A stretch of 64,000 bases of DNA from Saccoglossus kowalevskii (lineage: Eukaryota; Hemichordata; Enteropneusta; Harrimaniidae), in the NCBI RefSeq assembly GCF_000003605.2, contig NW_003125916.1, forward strand, positions 55,334 to 119,333, in the 5' to 3' direction. The notes beneath the pieces are model-generated. The model had not been told where the DNA came from and did no database searches. It saw only the letters and a program-made list of their open reading frames with translations. Positions 47,565-58,700 of the stretch are shown in pieces (position 1 is the stretch's first letter; each line of letters opens with the position of its first letter). A program made the translations under genes and the position numbers.

Positions 47565-50500
47565 GTAAAGTTGAACAGTTTAATATCATTACTTCAAAAC
47601 GTGTGGTCAGTCAGAAGCACACAATGAATACTGATCTTAACTATAAATACATTGGGAAGCTGAAAATAAAACCACATCTATCTCTTGGACTACAATAATT
47701 ACTGCTACTATTTATTTATTTATTTATTTATTTATTTAGATACTGATGTGTCCGTAGATGATTTTGTCCTAATCGGACCAGCAAACATCACTTATGGAGA
47801 CTACGAATCCAATGTGGCGTTCAGTATGAGCATCAGTGCAACTCTACATGATTCTACCATATCATCAACCAGGCTATATTTTGCCGATGAAGACAAGCAC
47901 TATTCATATCCAATGAATAAGTCGTCTTGGTTTACCCCAGACATATCATTACCAATATCAGTCAACAAGGATTCAACACAAAATATAACTTATTCTACTG
48001 CTACTGTGTATGTGCACTCATCGCATTGTCTGCTTTATAGATACATGTGTGTTGTCATAACAACGAATGAAGATGATTATAATTTACATAACAATTATAA
48101 GTGCGTGAATGTGGATAGAAGCAAGTTCAAATGCATAGGTAATCAATTGCAATGTTACATTGTAGTGCTCAATACTTTGATCAAGAAAGTTACATACAAT
48201 TTCAGGAAAATGCACTGTAATAGATTTGGTGCATTACATATTTAAATTATGTAATTTTATATATTTATTACCTAAATATGTAATTTAATATGCTGAACCT
48301 AAATCACTCAATAATGAAACACCTCAGTGAACAAATATAAAACTCAACCTGAGAAAATGGCGGATAATTTTACATACTTTTATAATAAGGTGGTTACAAC
48401 TTTATAAACAGATTAATTACTATTTTCGGAAGATGTTATAAATAGTAACTTATATGGAGATTCCAACATCACAATTTACATTCAAAAAATCTTTATATGT
48501 GTAGAACCTCGCAAATTGCACAAGGCGCTTGAAAATATGTATGTTTGTACTTTTCACGGTATTGTAAGCCTTTTAAAGCGGGAGAGTCGTCACCTGCGCA
48601 TGCGTCAGATGGCCATAGCGTGTCAGTGTTTACAAACAGGCGTCTACTCATGAACCTTTGCGTCTTTAGCGTGTGTTATCGTCGCTTGGGACTCAATCTC
48701 CGCGCGTGCGCAAGTGACGACCCTCCCGCTTTAACATGTTTCATTTGTCGTGTAGTTTCAAAATGGCAACAGTGTAAATCCAAGATTGTCTAAACAAATA
48801 TGTTTAAGGCACGAATCTACATATATACGTTTACCGACTGACAACAATACATAAACACAGTTTATCTATAAGTACAATATTTTGTCAATATAACGACTCC
48901 ATAATGAAAGGCGCTATACTTAAAACACCCGTGAGTTTCTCATATGTGTATATATTTTACAATCGAACATTGTTGCATCATAATGTAATATTGCGACTGA
49001 ACACATTTACAACTAATTGCATTTGCAACTAATTTACATTTGAACAGATCGATGGCTAGATACGTTCAAGATACTCGAACCAACAAATGTGATGTATAAA
49101 CCAGAAGAAGAATATTTTGTGACCTTCACATTCAGATATGGGATAGAAAACACAGATTGTAACATTGAATATTTTGGGTTGTATTTTGCAACTGATGAAA
49201 ACTTCTATGCTGCTGAGGAGACCTATTCTGTCGGTGGTGTCAATACCGATGGCCTTGTCTATGATTACGATGTCGAAGAATGCTCCAATATAAATGCACC
49301 ATGGGCAACAAGTTCTTTTTACTGTGATAGGTCGCTATGTGATGCGCAATACACTCATCTTTGTTTGGGAATAGATTAAATCAAACAGGACACCAACCCA
49401 TTAAATGATTACCAATGTATCCAATTGGGCAATGGTTCAGAAGCAGAGTCTATTGATTGTAGAGGTAGGTATCCATTACCTGACACTTAAGGCTATGAAA
49501 GTGTGTCTCGTACTTTATTATTGGCGCTATTGTGAACGATTGTAACATAACAATCAACCATTTCGATCGGTAGCCTCTATTTCAAGAATACCCCTTCTTA
49601 GAGGCAAGTATACAAGAATAATTTCACGTCATGTACAGAAAAGCTGTAGCGAGTGTTTATTGAGTGAGTGCAGTGCAAAGCATATAATTTTGTGGCGATA
49701 GATTTTCCGTTCGTTCGCTCAACAGCTAAAGGATAGCTACGCGATATTCATGGCAGAAATGCAAAATAATACACATGGTACGCAACATTAGGTTGTATAA
49801 GATATGTACATCTAAAAACAAATGTTTTTCGTGGTATTCAGCTATACAAATGTCATAATCCGCCCTCAAACTATCAAGTCAGCATGCGCTGTTGAAAAAA
49901 CTGCAATATGTAAATATTTTACCCAACAATAGTCCATGTACATGTTCACGTGGATTTGATTTAGCCAATAATACATATCAGTGAAAATAGCAAAATTAGT
50001 TTCATATTAATGATAGTTATTCAAAATCCAGATGTGATATTTATTAATAAATTATAATTGCTGTATACTGTGTACCACTTGAACATGTACATGGACTATT
50101 GTTTTAGACATAATTACATGACCAAAGTGACCCTACATAATTAAGTCCAATGTCCCATTAAATGCAATTGAAAACTAGGAGTTGAGTACAATTCCAGATA
50201 AAACTGTAATCTATCTGAGTAATACCTAAATATTGGTAGACTACTTAAAATTGCCCAGCTACACTAATCACTTGCGTTTGCATAGAAACAGTAGCCCGAT
50301 AGTAATAAAACAAAAAGCTCCTAGTTAGTTTATAAAATTAGTCATTTATTGTATTATCTAATGCCTAGAAAAATTTGAAATGTTTGCACTGTTTTTGCGC
50401 AAATAAATTATGCTTATATGTTACCTACCCAGATTAAAAGAGCATTTCATGAGGATTTAAGGCGACAAAACATGTTATTAAACGTAATAAAGTAAGTGAG

Positions 50501-52623
50501 TGACTTGAACATAACTTTGTTAACCGACAGGAATTGTAGTTTGAACAAATTCGAATACGTAAATGAAGCTTGTATCGAACTGTGTGTAGTTCGAGGTCTA
50601 TGCTGAGACAACGTTTCCTGTCACGACACAAAATTAAATTTCTTCTTAGTTGATCACAAACGCGCTCGCGATCGTGAAAGGCAATCGTTCTTAATCGGTG
50701 GCGGCGCAGTTAAATATTTGTTTACTACTCTCATGTACCCCGCTAATGATAACTTACAACTTGTCTCTATTTATTCAATGTCAATATGATTTTAATTTCT
50801 ATGAACTTTTATTGTTTTACTACCAAAATAAAAATAACATTATTTAAATACATTTTATTATACTCTTTTTTAAGCGTGGAGCATCTCACAAGTGAGAGTG
50901 TAATTATTATTTTAGTACTATGCAATTGAAACGAAATCATCGAAATATTGCTTCGAAAAGTAATGTGTTCACTATTTAAAAATGTTGCATTTATATATAT
51001 GCATAGTAATCGTATAAGCCAGTAAAAGTAACAATCGCGAAACTCAACAATTATAATGTAACATAATTTATCTCATCCACAATTTTACCACGGGCGTTTA
51101 GTATGAAACGAGATATCATATTTTGTTCAAATCAGTGTAGTAAGTAGTTCAAAAAATGTTGGTTCACTAGTCTAGTTTATATTTCACTTCGTTGTGGGTT
51201 TTTTATTTAATAATTCTTTAATTTTCGCCATATTCATGCATATGGGATACTAGAGTGGCTGCTAATGCGAATATAGATATGACTAAAAAAAAGCAATTAC
51301 TAAGCATTTTGTTTATTATAGTATATCTATTCAATTATTGATGTGAATATTGTGTTATACTATAGGTTTTATTATGTTTCTTTATAGGATATGAGAGTGA
51401 ATATGAATATTATCCAGATTCCCAGGCCGGTATGTGTGCCCAATAATACCAATTTTATATCAGTATTGTTATTGATGCAACTAAAAAGTGTCAATGTAAC
51501 CCTGTAAACTCGCATCATAAAACGTAAATGTTTCAGTTCATTCTATTTGCATTAAATATTGACCTAGATGTCAATTTCACTTTTAATGCATAGAACATAA
51601 ATTAGCCAAGATTTTCCAGTTTAAAAATGTCAGTAGATGGAAACTGCACAGTATAAAAACAGCAGGTGGATTTATTAACTATCTTGTATGTATTTAATAC
51701 CAACGTTATTAGAAATAGGGCAGTCTGATATGAAATTATCTGGTAGCTAGTCTCGTTACAAAGAGTATGTGCCTCCACTAAAATGAGAGCATGTCCGAAC
51801 ATATATGTGAGACTTCAATGCCTTTTTTTAAAGGATTTTGATTGAATATCAATGTTGATACAAAATATCTTTAAAAGTGTTAGGACTTTGTCTTCGATAC
51901 TTGACAAGTATATACCATTTCAGTTATTATCTTTATACTATAGTTAGCTTAATGTCTGTGGACTAATGATTCATACTTCATTTGTAAGTATAATTGAATG
52001 TGGTATATGTTGACCTTTGTAACTATTGTGTTTATACATACACCAATTCCGCACAGGCAAATGGCACTTGTTACTCGCTAATAATTTTTTTTCACCCATT
52101 TTTGCAGGCAGCATCTACATAGCAACGAGAAGCTTAGTGATTTGGGCCTTGACCTCTAATGGCATATTATGGTTAATCGTAGTCTGTCTGATAGTGGTAT
52201 TATGTGTCAAGTACAGAAAAAAGAAAATGAAGATAGAGGTGAGAACTTCCCCTTCGCGTATTTTTTTAACTACTAACAGCAAAACGTTGTTGATACCTAA
52301 CCTAGTTCAAAATCAATTGCATCACCAATATAGTCGTTCATAGTCGATCATATATTCTGCGATATTTTGAGTTAAAAATACAATGAACCCTTACTAACAC
52401 ACTGAACATAAACTGAAAATTGAGGAGTTAGGAAGCGAGGATTGTAAAGCCAACATACAAACATCTACCTCTATGTAGTGGTAAGAGTTATACGAATTGT
52501 TTACTCGTATCTTTCAAAATTAAAATAAATTAATTAAATTAAATTAAAATTAATTTAAAATTTATATTTAAATAATCCAGATTAGTTTTCCTGTCATTAC
52601 AGGCTATTGGAAGCAACGCTTAA
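47519..52623 (+). CDS. putative type I membrane protein with two copies of an unnamed extracellular domain; in-frame stop in the second
   Basis: Six exons join in phase: 47519-47564, 47740-48138, 49048-49464, 51388-51429, 52108-52238 and 52603-52623 (351 codons plus stop). Order: signal peptide (MGLIWILLYQYAKG); domain 1 (residues 16-148); domain 2 (149-287); an acidic Tyr-rich piece (YESEYEYYPDSQ); one membrane span (about 310-332, ILWLIVVCLIVVLCV core) with a KYRKKK stop-transfer; short tail ending AIGSNA. The two domains share D.F.(L/I)..P.N(I/V).Y near the start, LYFA(D/T)(D/E) in the middle and a C-x17-C near the end, so they are a tandem repeat. Both sit on single exons in phase 1-1. 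NIT and NKS sequons suit an extracellular location. Codon 259 (49377-49379) is TAA, so this copy would make a truncated product unless it is an error or a polymorphism. The final exon is the least certain part. The domain is not one I can name. Confidence 0.65.
47740..48138 (+). CDS. exon 2: extracellular domain, copy 1
   Basis: 399 bp, phase 1-1. It starts DTDVSVDDFVLIGPANITYG and ends ...NNYKCVNVDRSKFKCI at donor G|GTAATC. Cysteines cluster in the last third. The acceptor's pyrimidine tract is a (TTTA)n microsatellite. Confidence 0.75.
48573..48734. mobile_element. MITE, 154 bp, TTAA target duplication, in intron 2
   Basis: The element is 48577-48730 with TTAA on each side (48573-48576, 48731-48734). 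The arms start AGCGGGAGAGTCGTCACCTG and AGCGGGAGGGTCGTCACTTG (reverse complement) and stay paired for about 28 bp. TTAA with short TIRs fits a piggyBac- or Kolobok-type non-autonomous element. Its ends differ from those of the element at 32050. Confidence 0.85.
49048..49464 (+). CDS. exon 3: extracellular domain, copy 2, with an in-frame TAA
   Basis: 417 bp, phase 1-1, acceptor TGAACAG, donor G|GTAGGT. It starts DRWLDTFKILEPTNVMYKPE. The TAA at 49377-49379 lies inside the C-x17-C segment that copy 1 also has. The frame continues cleanly after it to PLNDYQCIQLGNGSEAESID, so the stop is a substitution, not a frame change. Confidence 0.7.
49925..50103. mobile_element. inverted-repeat element (about 180 bp) in intron 3
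   Basis: Arms 49925-49953 and 50075-50103 pair over 29 bp with one mismatch (AACAATAGTCCATGTACATG core). The 121-bp interior is AT-rich. No target duplication is evident, so the MITE call rests on the arms only. Confidence 0.6.
51388..51429 (+). CDS. exon 4: acidic, Tyr-rich linker
   Basis: 42 bp, phase 1-1, acceptor TTTATAG, donor G|GTATGT. Encodes YESEYEYYPDSQA, a candidate tyrosine-sulfation stretch just outside the membrane (inference from composition). Confidence 0.6.
52108..52238 (+). CDS. exon 5: membrane span and basic stop-transfer
   Basis: Acceptor TTTTTGCAG in phase 1. Encodes SIYIATRSLVIWALTSNG, then ILWLIVVCLIVVLCVKYRKK. Donor GAG|GTGAGA leaves in phase 0. If unspliced, the frame would run 35 further codons to 52343. 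Confidence 0.7.
52603..52623 (+). CDS. exon 6: short cytosolic end
   Basis: After the acceptor CATTACAG, GCTATTGGAAGCAACGCT then TAA (AIGSNA). The phase fits exon 5, but six residues are weak evidence. Confidence 0.45.
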   Translation, partial: AIGSNA

Positions 52624-52905
52624 AAAACACTGGTTGCTGTAGACATATGGAGAAGCACGTGATTCTACTCACATCTAGAATACTTACAGCAGCAATGGGA
52701 TGGATTTTAACTACGAGATATCATGATTAAACTACAAATTATTTTACGAATGTTTTATAATTGAATATAACTAAAATATACTGTATTATATTGTAGCATT
52801 ATCAATACCAGTGGATTTTATGACGTCATTGCAGCAGATTATTCGCGATAATGTATCCCATTATTGAACATCAAGGCCCTGTGCCATGGATATGAATACA
52901 AATAA

Positions 52906-53043
52906 TAATAATGAACTCCCCGCCAACCCATACTGGACTCAAGCACACTTTGTGTGGCATATATGTACTCGACATTCGCCTCGTGCATATATGTCGCACA
53001 AAGTAAGCTTTCGCCCAATATGGGTTGGCGGGTCGGTCATTAT
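52906..53043. mobile_element. foldback/MITE-like near-palindrome, about 138 bp
   Basis: Two arms of about 60 bp meet with almost no spacer. The left arm has CCCGCCAACCCATACTGG and ACTTTGTGTGGCATATATG. The reverse complement of the right arm has CCCGCCAACCCATATTGG and ACTTTGTGCGACATATATG. Transcribed, it would make one long hairpin. It lies about 280 bp past the end of the + strand gene. Confidence 0.75.
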
Positions 53044-55508
53044 TGTTTAAATATTACGCTAGTATACTTTTGTTATGTTTATCTGGTGATTTTTGTGTAA
53101 TTGATATCGTTAGACAAGAAAACCAACTTTATTGTATATAGTATCACATGTTCAAAAAGTGCATAGTTTTGTTTCTATATGTTGACCTTGTAGCATGGTG
53201 ATAATATTTACAATTCATAGTGGACATGTTCGGCTACGCGTTTTAGGCTAAGGTGGGAAATAACGTAAATAATAGTACGGTCATTGCAGACGCGCGGCTT
53301 CTTGCGACATATTATGTGTGTTTTTTGTGGAAGCTGCAGACGTGTAAAATGAATATTTTGTAAAGTTATAAGAGATATTATATACAATTCGAGTGTTATA
53401 AACATTGTTTCACGGCCAAACATAACTATATCAATTATGTCATTGCATCTAGCCAAAAACGAGTCATGCCGTAACAAATCTGAAATTAAAATTCTAATAA
53501 TGTAATCATTGCAAAATATGCGCCTCGCGTGATGCCTAGCCCGACAGTGTTCCCAACATTCAGCGTTTGCGTTCACGTAAAGCGCACAGCCGTATCTGTC
53601 TATTAATGAGCTCATGTATTGACATCAAGTTGTCAACACCTTACCTCGTACTATGAGTATTTCAGTGAATATATGATTAATCTTTGAACTGGATGAATTA
53701 GATGTTGAAATCCATTGGTCTATGTCTAACATGAAAATGCGATACCGAGATTCATAGTCATTTATTTTTTGTCTTCAGAGAATAGTTATTCATTATCACA
53801 ATATAAATCATATTTAAGTTGTCACTCATTTACACTCCTTAAAAACGCTACAAAATATGCATTCACCTTATTCTCAGGTGATGACAATATTTTATTTTCG
53901 TAAATGTAAATCGAAACTTCCCACTGTTTTATTATATACATTGTACTTCAAGATTATTTTCTGCTTAGATAAAACTGATATGACTCTCAAACAGACATTT
54001 CATGTGAAAAAACATACATGAAAAACAATCACAATTCCTGGAATATGAATTAATTAATTATTCACGTAATCATTATTTAGGAAACTCTTTCATTCATTTA
54101 AGAATAACTCTTGTGAAATTGTTGCTAATAATTACATACACAGATATATTTTATAAAAATCATTATAATCAAAATGCAGTAAAATAAAATTTCGTTTTAC
54201 AAGCTGAATTTTTTTCTTTCTATTGTACAATCATGTATATAACAGGTATGTATAACAAGAATGAATAAATCGTTTATTATTGGTATTGCATTTCTTTTCT
54301 ATAATAGTACGTCATTCAACAAATAGCTCATAAAATATACTTCTTAACCGACGACACTTTCGATGTAGATATGAAATTGTCGAAGAAAAACTTGGCGTTA
54401 CCTTAGAATAATTGAATTTGTAAGCATACACCTTAGACAGACGTGCTTAAGCAAAATTCTAAGTTTAAAATTATCAAGATATATTACTGGGAGTGAACTT
54501 TTTCTAAGAGTACTATTCCGAGGAATAAAATGTATACATAATACATATATATTAAAAAGTAATGGGAGGAAATAATGCTAAGTAATAAATAATAAATAAC
54601 TTAACGAACGATGTGAGAAGTTTCCCCATAATTAAAATACAATTTACATAATTAGGTAGTTATTGCCCTGTCAATTAGTTTTCTAAACAAGTATCGCTAG
54701 GTAAAATGCTTTAATTGCACCAACAGAAATATACAGGACTATTATACGACAATTATTACACAATAGATTTGTTTAATGTACATCTTTGGTATCAACTTTC
54801 AATTAATTCTGTTTATAGTCATTCTTTCGAGAAGTTTCAAGTGAAGGGTAAACCGTCATGTGGTATTAACAATAATGAAAAATTATCGAAATCGTGATCA
54901 ATTCAGAGGAATCGAATGTACAGTACTGTGCGCTTCGCCGATGTACGTGAACGGGTCTGTCCGAGACCCCACAGTCCGACAGAACGTAACGATGGTTGGA
55001 ACAAACAGTTTCTTGGGGTTAGCATTCCAATCACCAATGACATACAAACTGTTATTAATCCCACAATCGTTAATTATACTATTGATTTACGAGAGATTTG
55101 TTAATACTCTCAATTTGAAGATGAAGACAGAATGCTGATATTCAGTGTAACACATGTATTGCCAAAGCTTCTTAGGGGGATGTAAAACAATTTCCTTCAG
55201 TCTATGGTTTGGCATCCATCCTAGATTTCTGAAAAAATTACCACAATTCGAGGCATCTGTTTCTACTGAGTGATTTAATTGATCAACTTGTTATATTACA
55301 TGTATGACCGAAGCTGAAAAAAAGTTTGAAAAACAAACCTCTGACGTCATAGTAATTCCTTGCTTGTATATGCAATGGGAAATGTATGCCGATTTGGTCA
55401 AATCAAAATTCACGTATTTGAACATTTGTATTTTGTAAAGTTTATAATATAATAATTTTCCTTTTGTATTTATGTGAAATCCCACACATCAAACACACAA
55501 TTTACAAC
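53044..55508. other. intergenic between convergent genes, no gene seen
   Basis: The 135-codon minus-strand frame at 53208-53615 has no domain pattern. A less AT-rich patch at 54900-55050 is open in two + frames but matches nothing I recognise. The 3' UTR of the minus-strand gene should start at the right edge. Confidence 0.45.
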
Positions 55509-55798
55509 TTACGGGTCTTGCGTTCTGAAATACTGATAAGTAGACTGACTAACAAGATCTGTACTTGTGAACAGCTGTTCAAATAATTTACATTCCCTGG
55601 GTTCCCTAGTATCCCCAGTCTTGTAATGAAAGCTGCAACACCCATCTTCGTTCAGGCAGGAATGTGCACAGTGGATTGGAGTAGTTTCCAAAGTTTCTTT
55701 GAGCGGAACCGTTGAACTATCCACCTTCATGTCTCTTCCTTCCATGTAAAACAGTCCTGTTCGCTTATGTTCGTTTCTGCTGATTACATAATTTACAT
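55509..55798 (-). CDS. exon 10: PAN/apple-like domain
   Basis: Acceptor CTATTTCAG in phase 1. Encodes VNYVISRNEHKRTGLFYMEG, then HCAHSCLNEDGCCSFHYKTG and ECKLFEQL, ending QYFRTQDP and TAA. The C-x3-C, CC-x-F-x-Y and CKL spacing is that of PAN/apple modules, which bind protein or sugar ligands. Donor-like GTAAGT overlaps the stop. Confidence 0.75.
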
Positions 55799-58700
55799 CT
55801 GAAATAGAGGCGGAATATACATCGCAGTATGTTTAAAAACGTATAGCGGAAGAATGTGTCACAGATGTCCATTTAGGCACGCGGATACACATAATTTCCA
55901 TTTTCTTTCCCGGCCATTTATAAGTGTGTCCGTGTCTGTTGTAAATTCAGGTTATAGACAAAATGTATTATAACAACCTTAAAAGAAAAAAATACTTCTG
56001 CTCCTAGTTTCATAACGGTAGTGGCACCAAAATCTACTCAATAACTTGATATATTTGCATTCCTAATGTTTGCAATTCAACATGAGCACTACACTATAGA
56101 CTTATCCCGGTCACTGGTCACTGGAGTTTACTTACTTTGAGTAGTTGGTTCAGTTGCTTCAGTCGTGGTAAGTACTGAAAAAGTGAGATTTGTACACACA
56201 GATATCATCATAAGGCTATTCTTATGGGGTTGGGAAGTTTGAAGTTAAAAACATTCCGCCAATATTTAGAAAAAATGCTCAATCACGATCGCATTGTGCT
56301 GAAACATATCAACAATTGTTCCCCAACTAATCGGGTTATGTCAGAGATATATTTATTTAAATCATTGAACAGAATATTAGAAATGAATATACAATAATTC
56401 ACATAAACATATATAACTGGGTTGCAATACGTATTACATTAATAGTTCTTTATGTATACATTTGTATTTACCTTGACTTGTTATTTGTTCAGTTGTTTGA
56501 CCAGGTGTTGTGGGTGCTGGGTGAGAAAAAGAGAAATATGGTGGACGACTATTACTGATTACAATACTATACATAACAGGGGATTGTCTTTGATGAATAC
56601 AGTATAATTGACTAATATAATAATCATATAAATTTAAATTACACATGCAAATTTTTCATGTCGATGTTAGTTGAAGAGAACAGGAATTACAAAATGGCAC
56701 CCATTGCATTATAATTGCACTTACTCTAACAAGTGGACACTATATACGTTCGTGTTTGGGTATGTTCAGTTACTTATTGTAACATATATACCACCATACA
56801 TTTCTTTTCACTATATTCCACTTTCAGTTACTGATTCAGTAATCGATAAAAGTAAAAATGTCGAGACTTTAAAAGCTACGCGTTATTTTATCAAAATGTA
56901 TGCAATTGTCTTTCAATGATCAATCAATGTTTTTTGGGTAATTTCAATTTTAATTTCACTGTTGGAATAATATAAAACGAATACCACTAAATGTTAAATC
57001 CTCTTTAATAATTTCAAGTAAGTCTACAATAAATTATTTCTTTTATAATAAATCTAAACAAGAAAATACAAAATAAAATAGATAAATGAATCACGCGTTT
57101 GCATTGAATACAATTGCAAATTATAATGCCATAAACGTGATAAATTAGCTAAGTTAGTGCAATTTAAATATGTTAATGCAGTCGACCATGTTAATATATG
57201 CATCCAAAATGATGATATGGAGACACATTTAATGGCAAATATCATGTCCCACTACGATAAATCGTGTTCTGAATATTCTTACCCCCAACACAGTCCAGAG
57301 ATATTGGGTTGTACGGGTAATTCGGCAGTGGACAAGAACAAACTCCTCCAGTACATGTTCCGCTGTTTTGACAAGACTTATCAGCCTTGCACACTGCAAA
57401 AGAAGTATCTATATTTAAAAGTGAACATTTGTCATATATTCACGGATCGTGGCGTATACACTTTGAATGACAATACAATAGACTTATACATAAAAGAAAA
57501 ACATTGTTACCTGTACAGTGATAATCGTTATCATACAACCAATACCGCTTGCAGCCACATACACCGATTCTACATGTGCCTTGAACACAATCAGCATCAG
57601 TTGAACACACATCTAAACATAGTATACAATAATAGAATTAAACTTTATCATGTTAGTTTTGTCAATCCTACGAATAATATCGTCCGAATTGCTGACTATC
57701 CATGGCTGTCCCTTACAAACACGTGCGTGACTGTGTTATGAAAAGCTGCATTTGATTTTTGGATAATTTAAATGTTTTGCGGGCACACGAGATGGGTGGG
57801 TCTTTAAATCATCGTTCCTGTATCAATTCCAAATTGAAACTAATTTATTTTTGTATTACCTCATAGTCAACTGATACAAACATGCAACTTCTTGCTCCAT
57901 TCATCAGAACCCCGACCATTTTGTTAGATTTCGACGATTTTAAATAATTTTAACAGTTTATGGTGGAAATTCTGCCAATGTATAATACTGAAGCTATTGA
58001 TGAATTAATGAACGTTATATTCCATGCCCAGTAGGTATACACATACTATTAAACGCAAACAAATCAAATACATTTAAATGCAGATTTTTCTTGAACGTTA
58101 TTAATTACACACACTAACTAACATGGTAAAGTCATCAAAGTTACAAATATAACTTTTAATAAGAAACATCTAAGCACAAATTCTAACCTGGGATAGGGTG
58201 TAACTTGCACCACACATTCTTATTTGTATCACACTCTGTCTCCTTCCAGCGACCACCGTATAAGACTGACATATACAGACATCTGTTGTCTGAATCATGC
58301 ACTACAGTTGGATGCATATTAATAAATGTGGCTGGAGTCAGTCTATCCGAAAAACGATATTCTTCATCGAGATCCATGCAGTTTTGTCCTATCCATGCTG
58401 TGTTGCTTTGAATACAAAACGTGTATACTATATACAACTTTTCATTAGTGTCTTTACAATATCAGATTTATTAAATTAAAAATTTACTACACGAGTGTAA
58501 AAAAATCTTATATGTCGCAGGGCAAACGAGTTTGGTATTCTCTTTATCCCATGCACCCATTTCGTAGCTTCTCAAGGCCAAACTCGTATTCAAGATCGTA
58601 AAACATTGCCGTTTGTTTACCTTATTGCAATTACGACATATATTGGGAGTCATCATTATTAAAGGCTTAGGGAAGTATTAGTGACATAATTACTGATGAT

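Noticed and set aside
53208-53615. 135-codon minus frame
   Set aside because: No domain pattern, no splice context, composition like its non-coding surroundings. Length alone is not enough.
57157-57741. 194-codon + strand open frame
   Set aside because: It lies antisense to the two EGF exons, whose cysteine spacing, splice sites and phases on the minus strand are convincing. The + frame has no family pattern.
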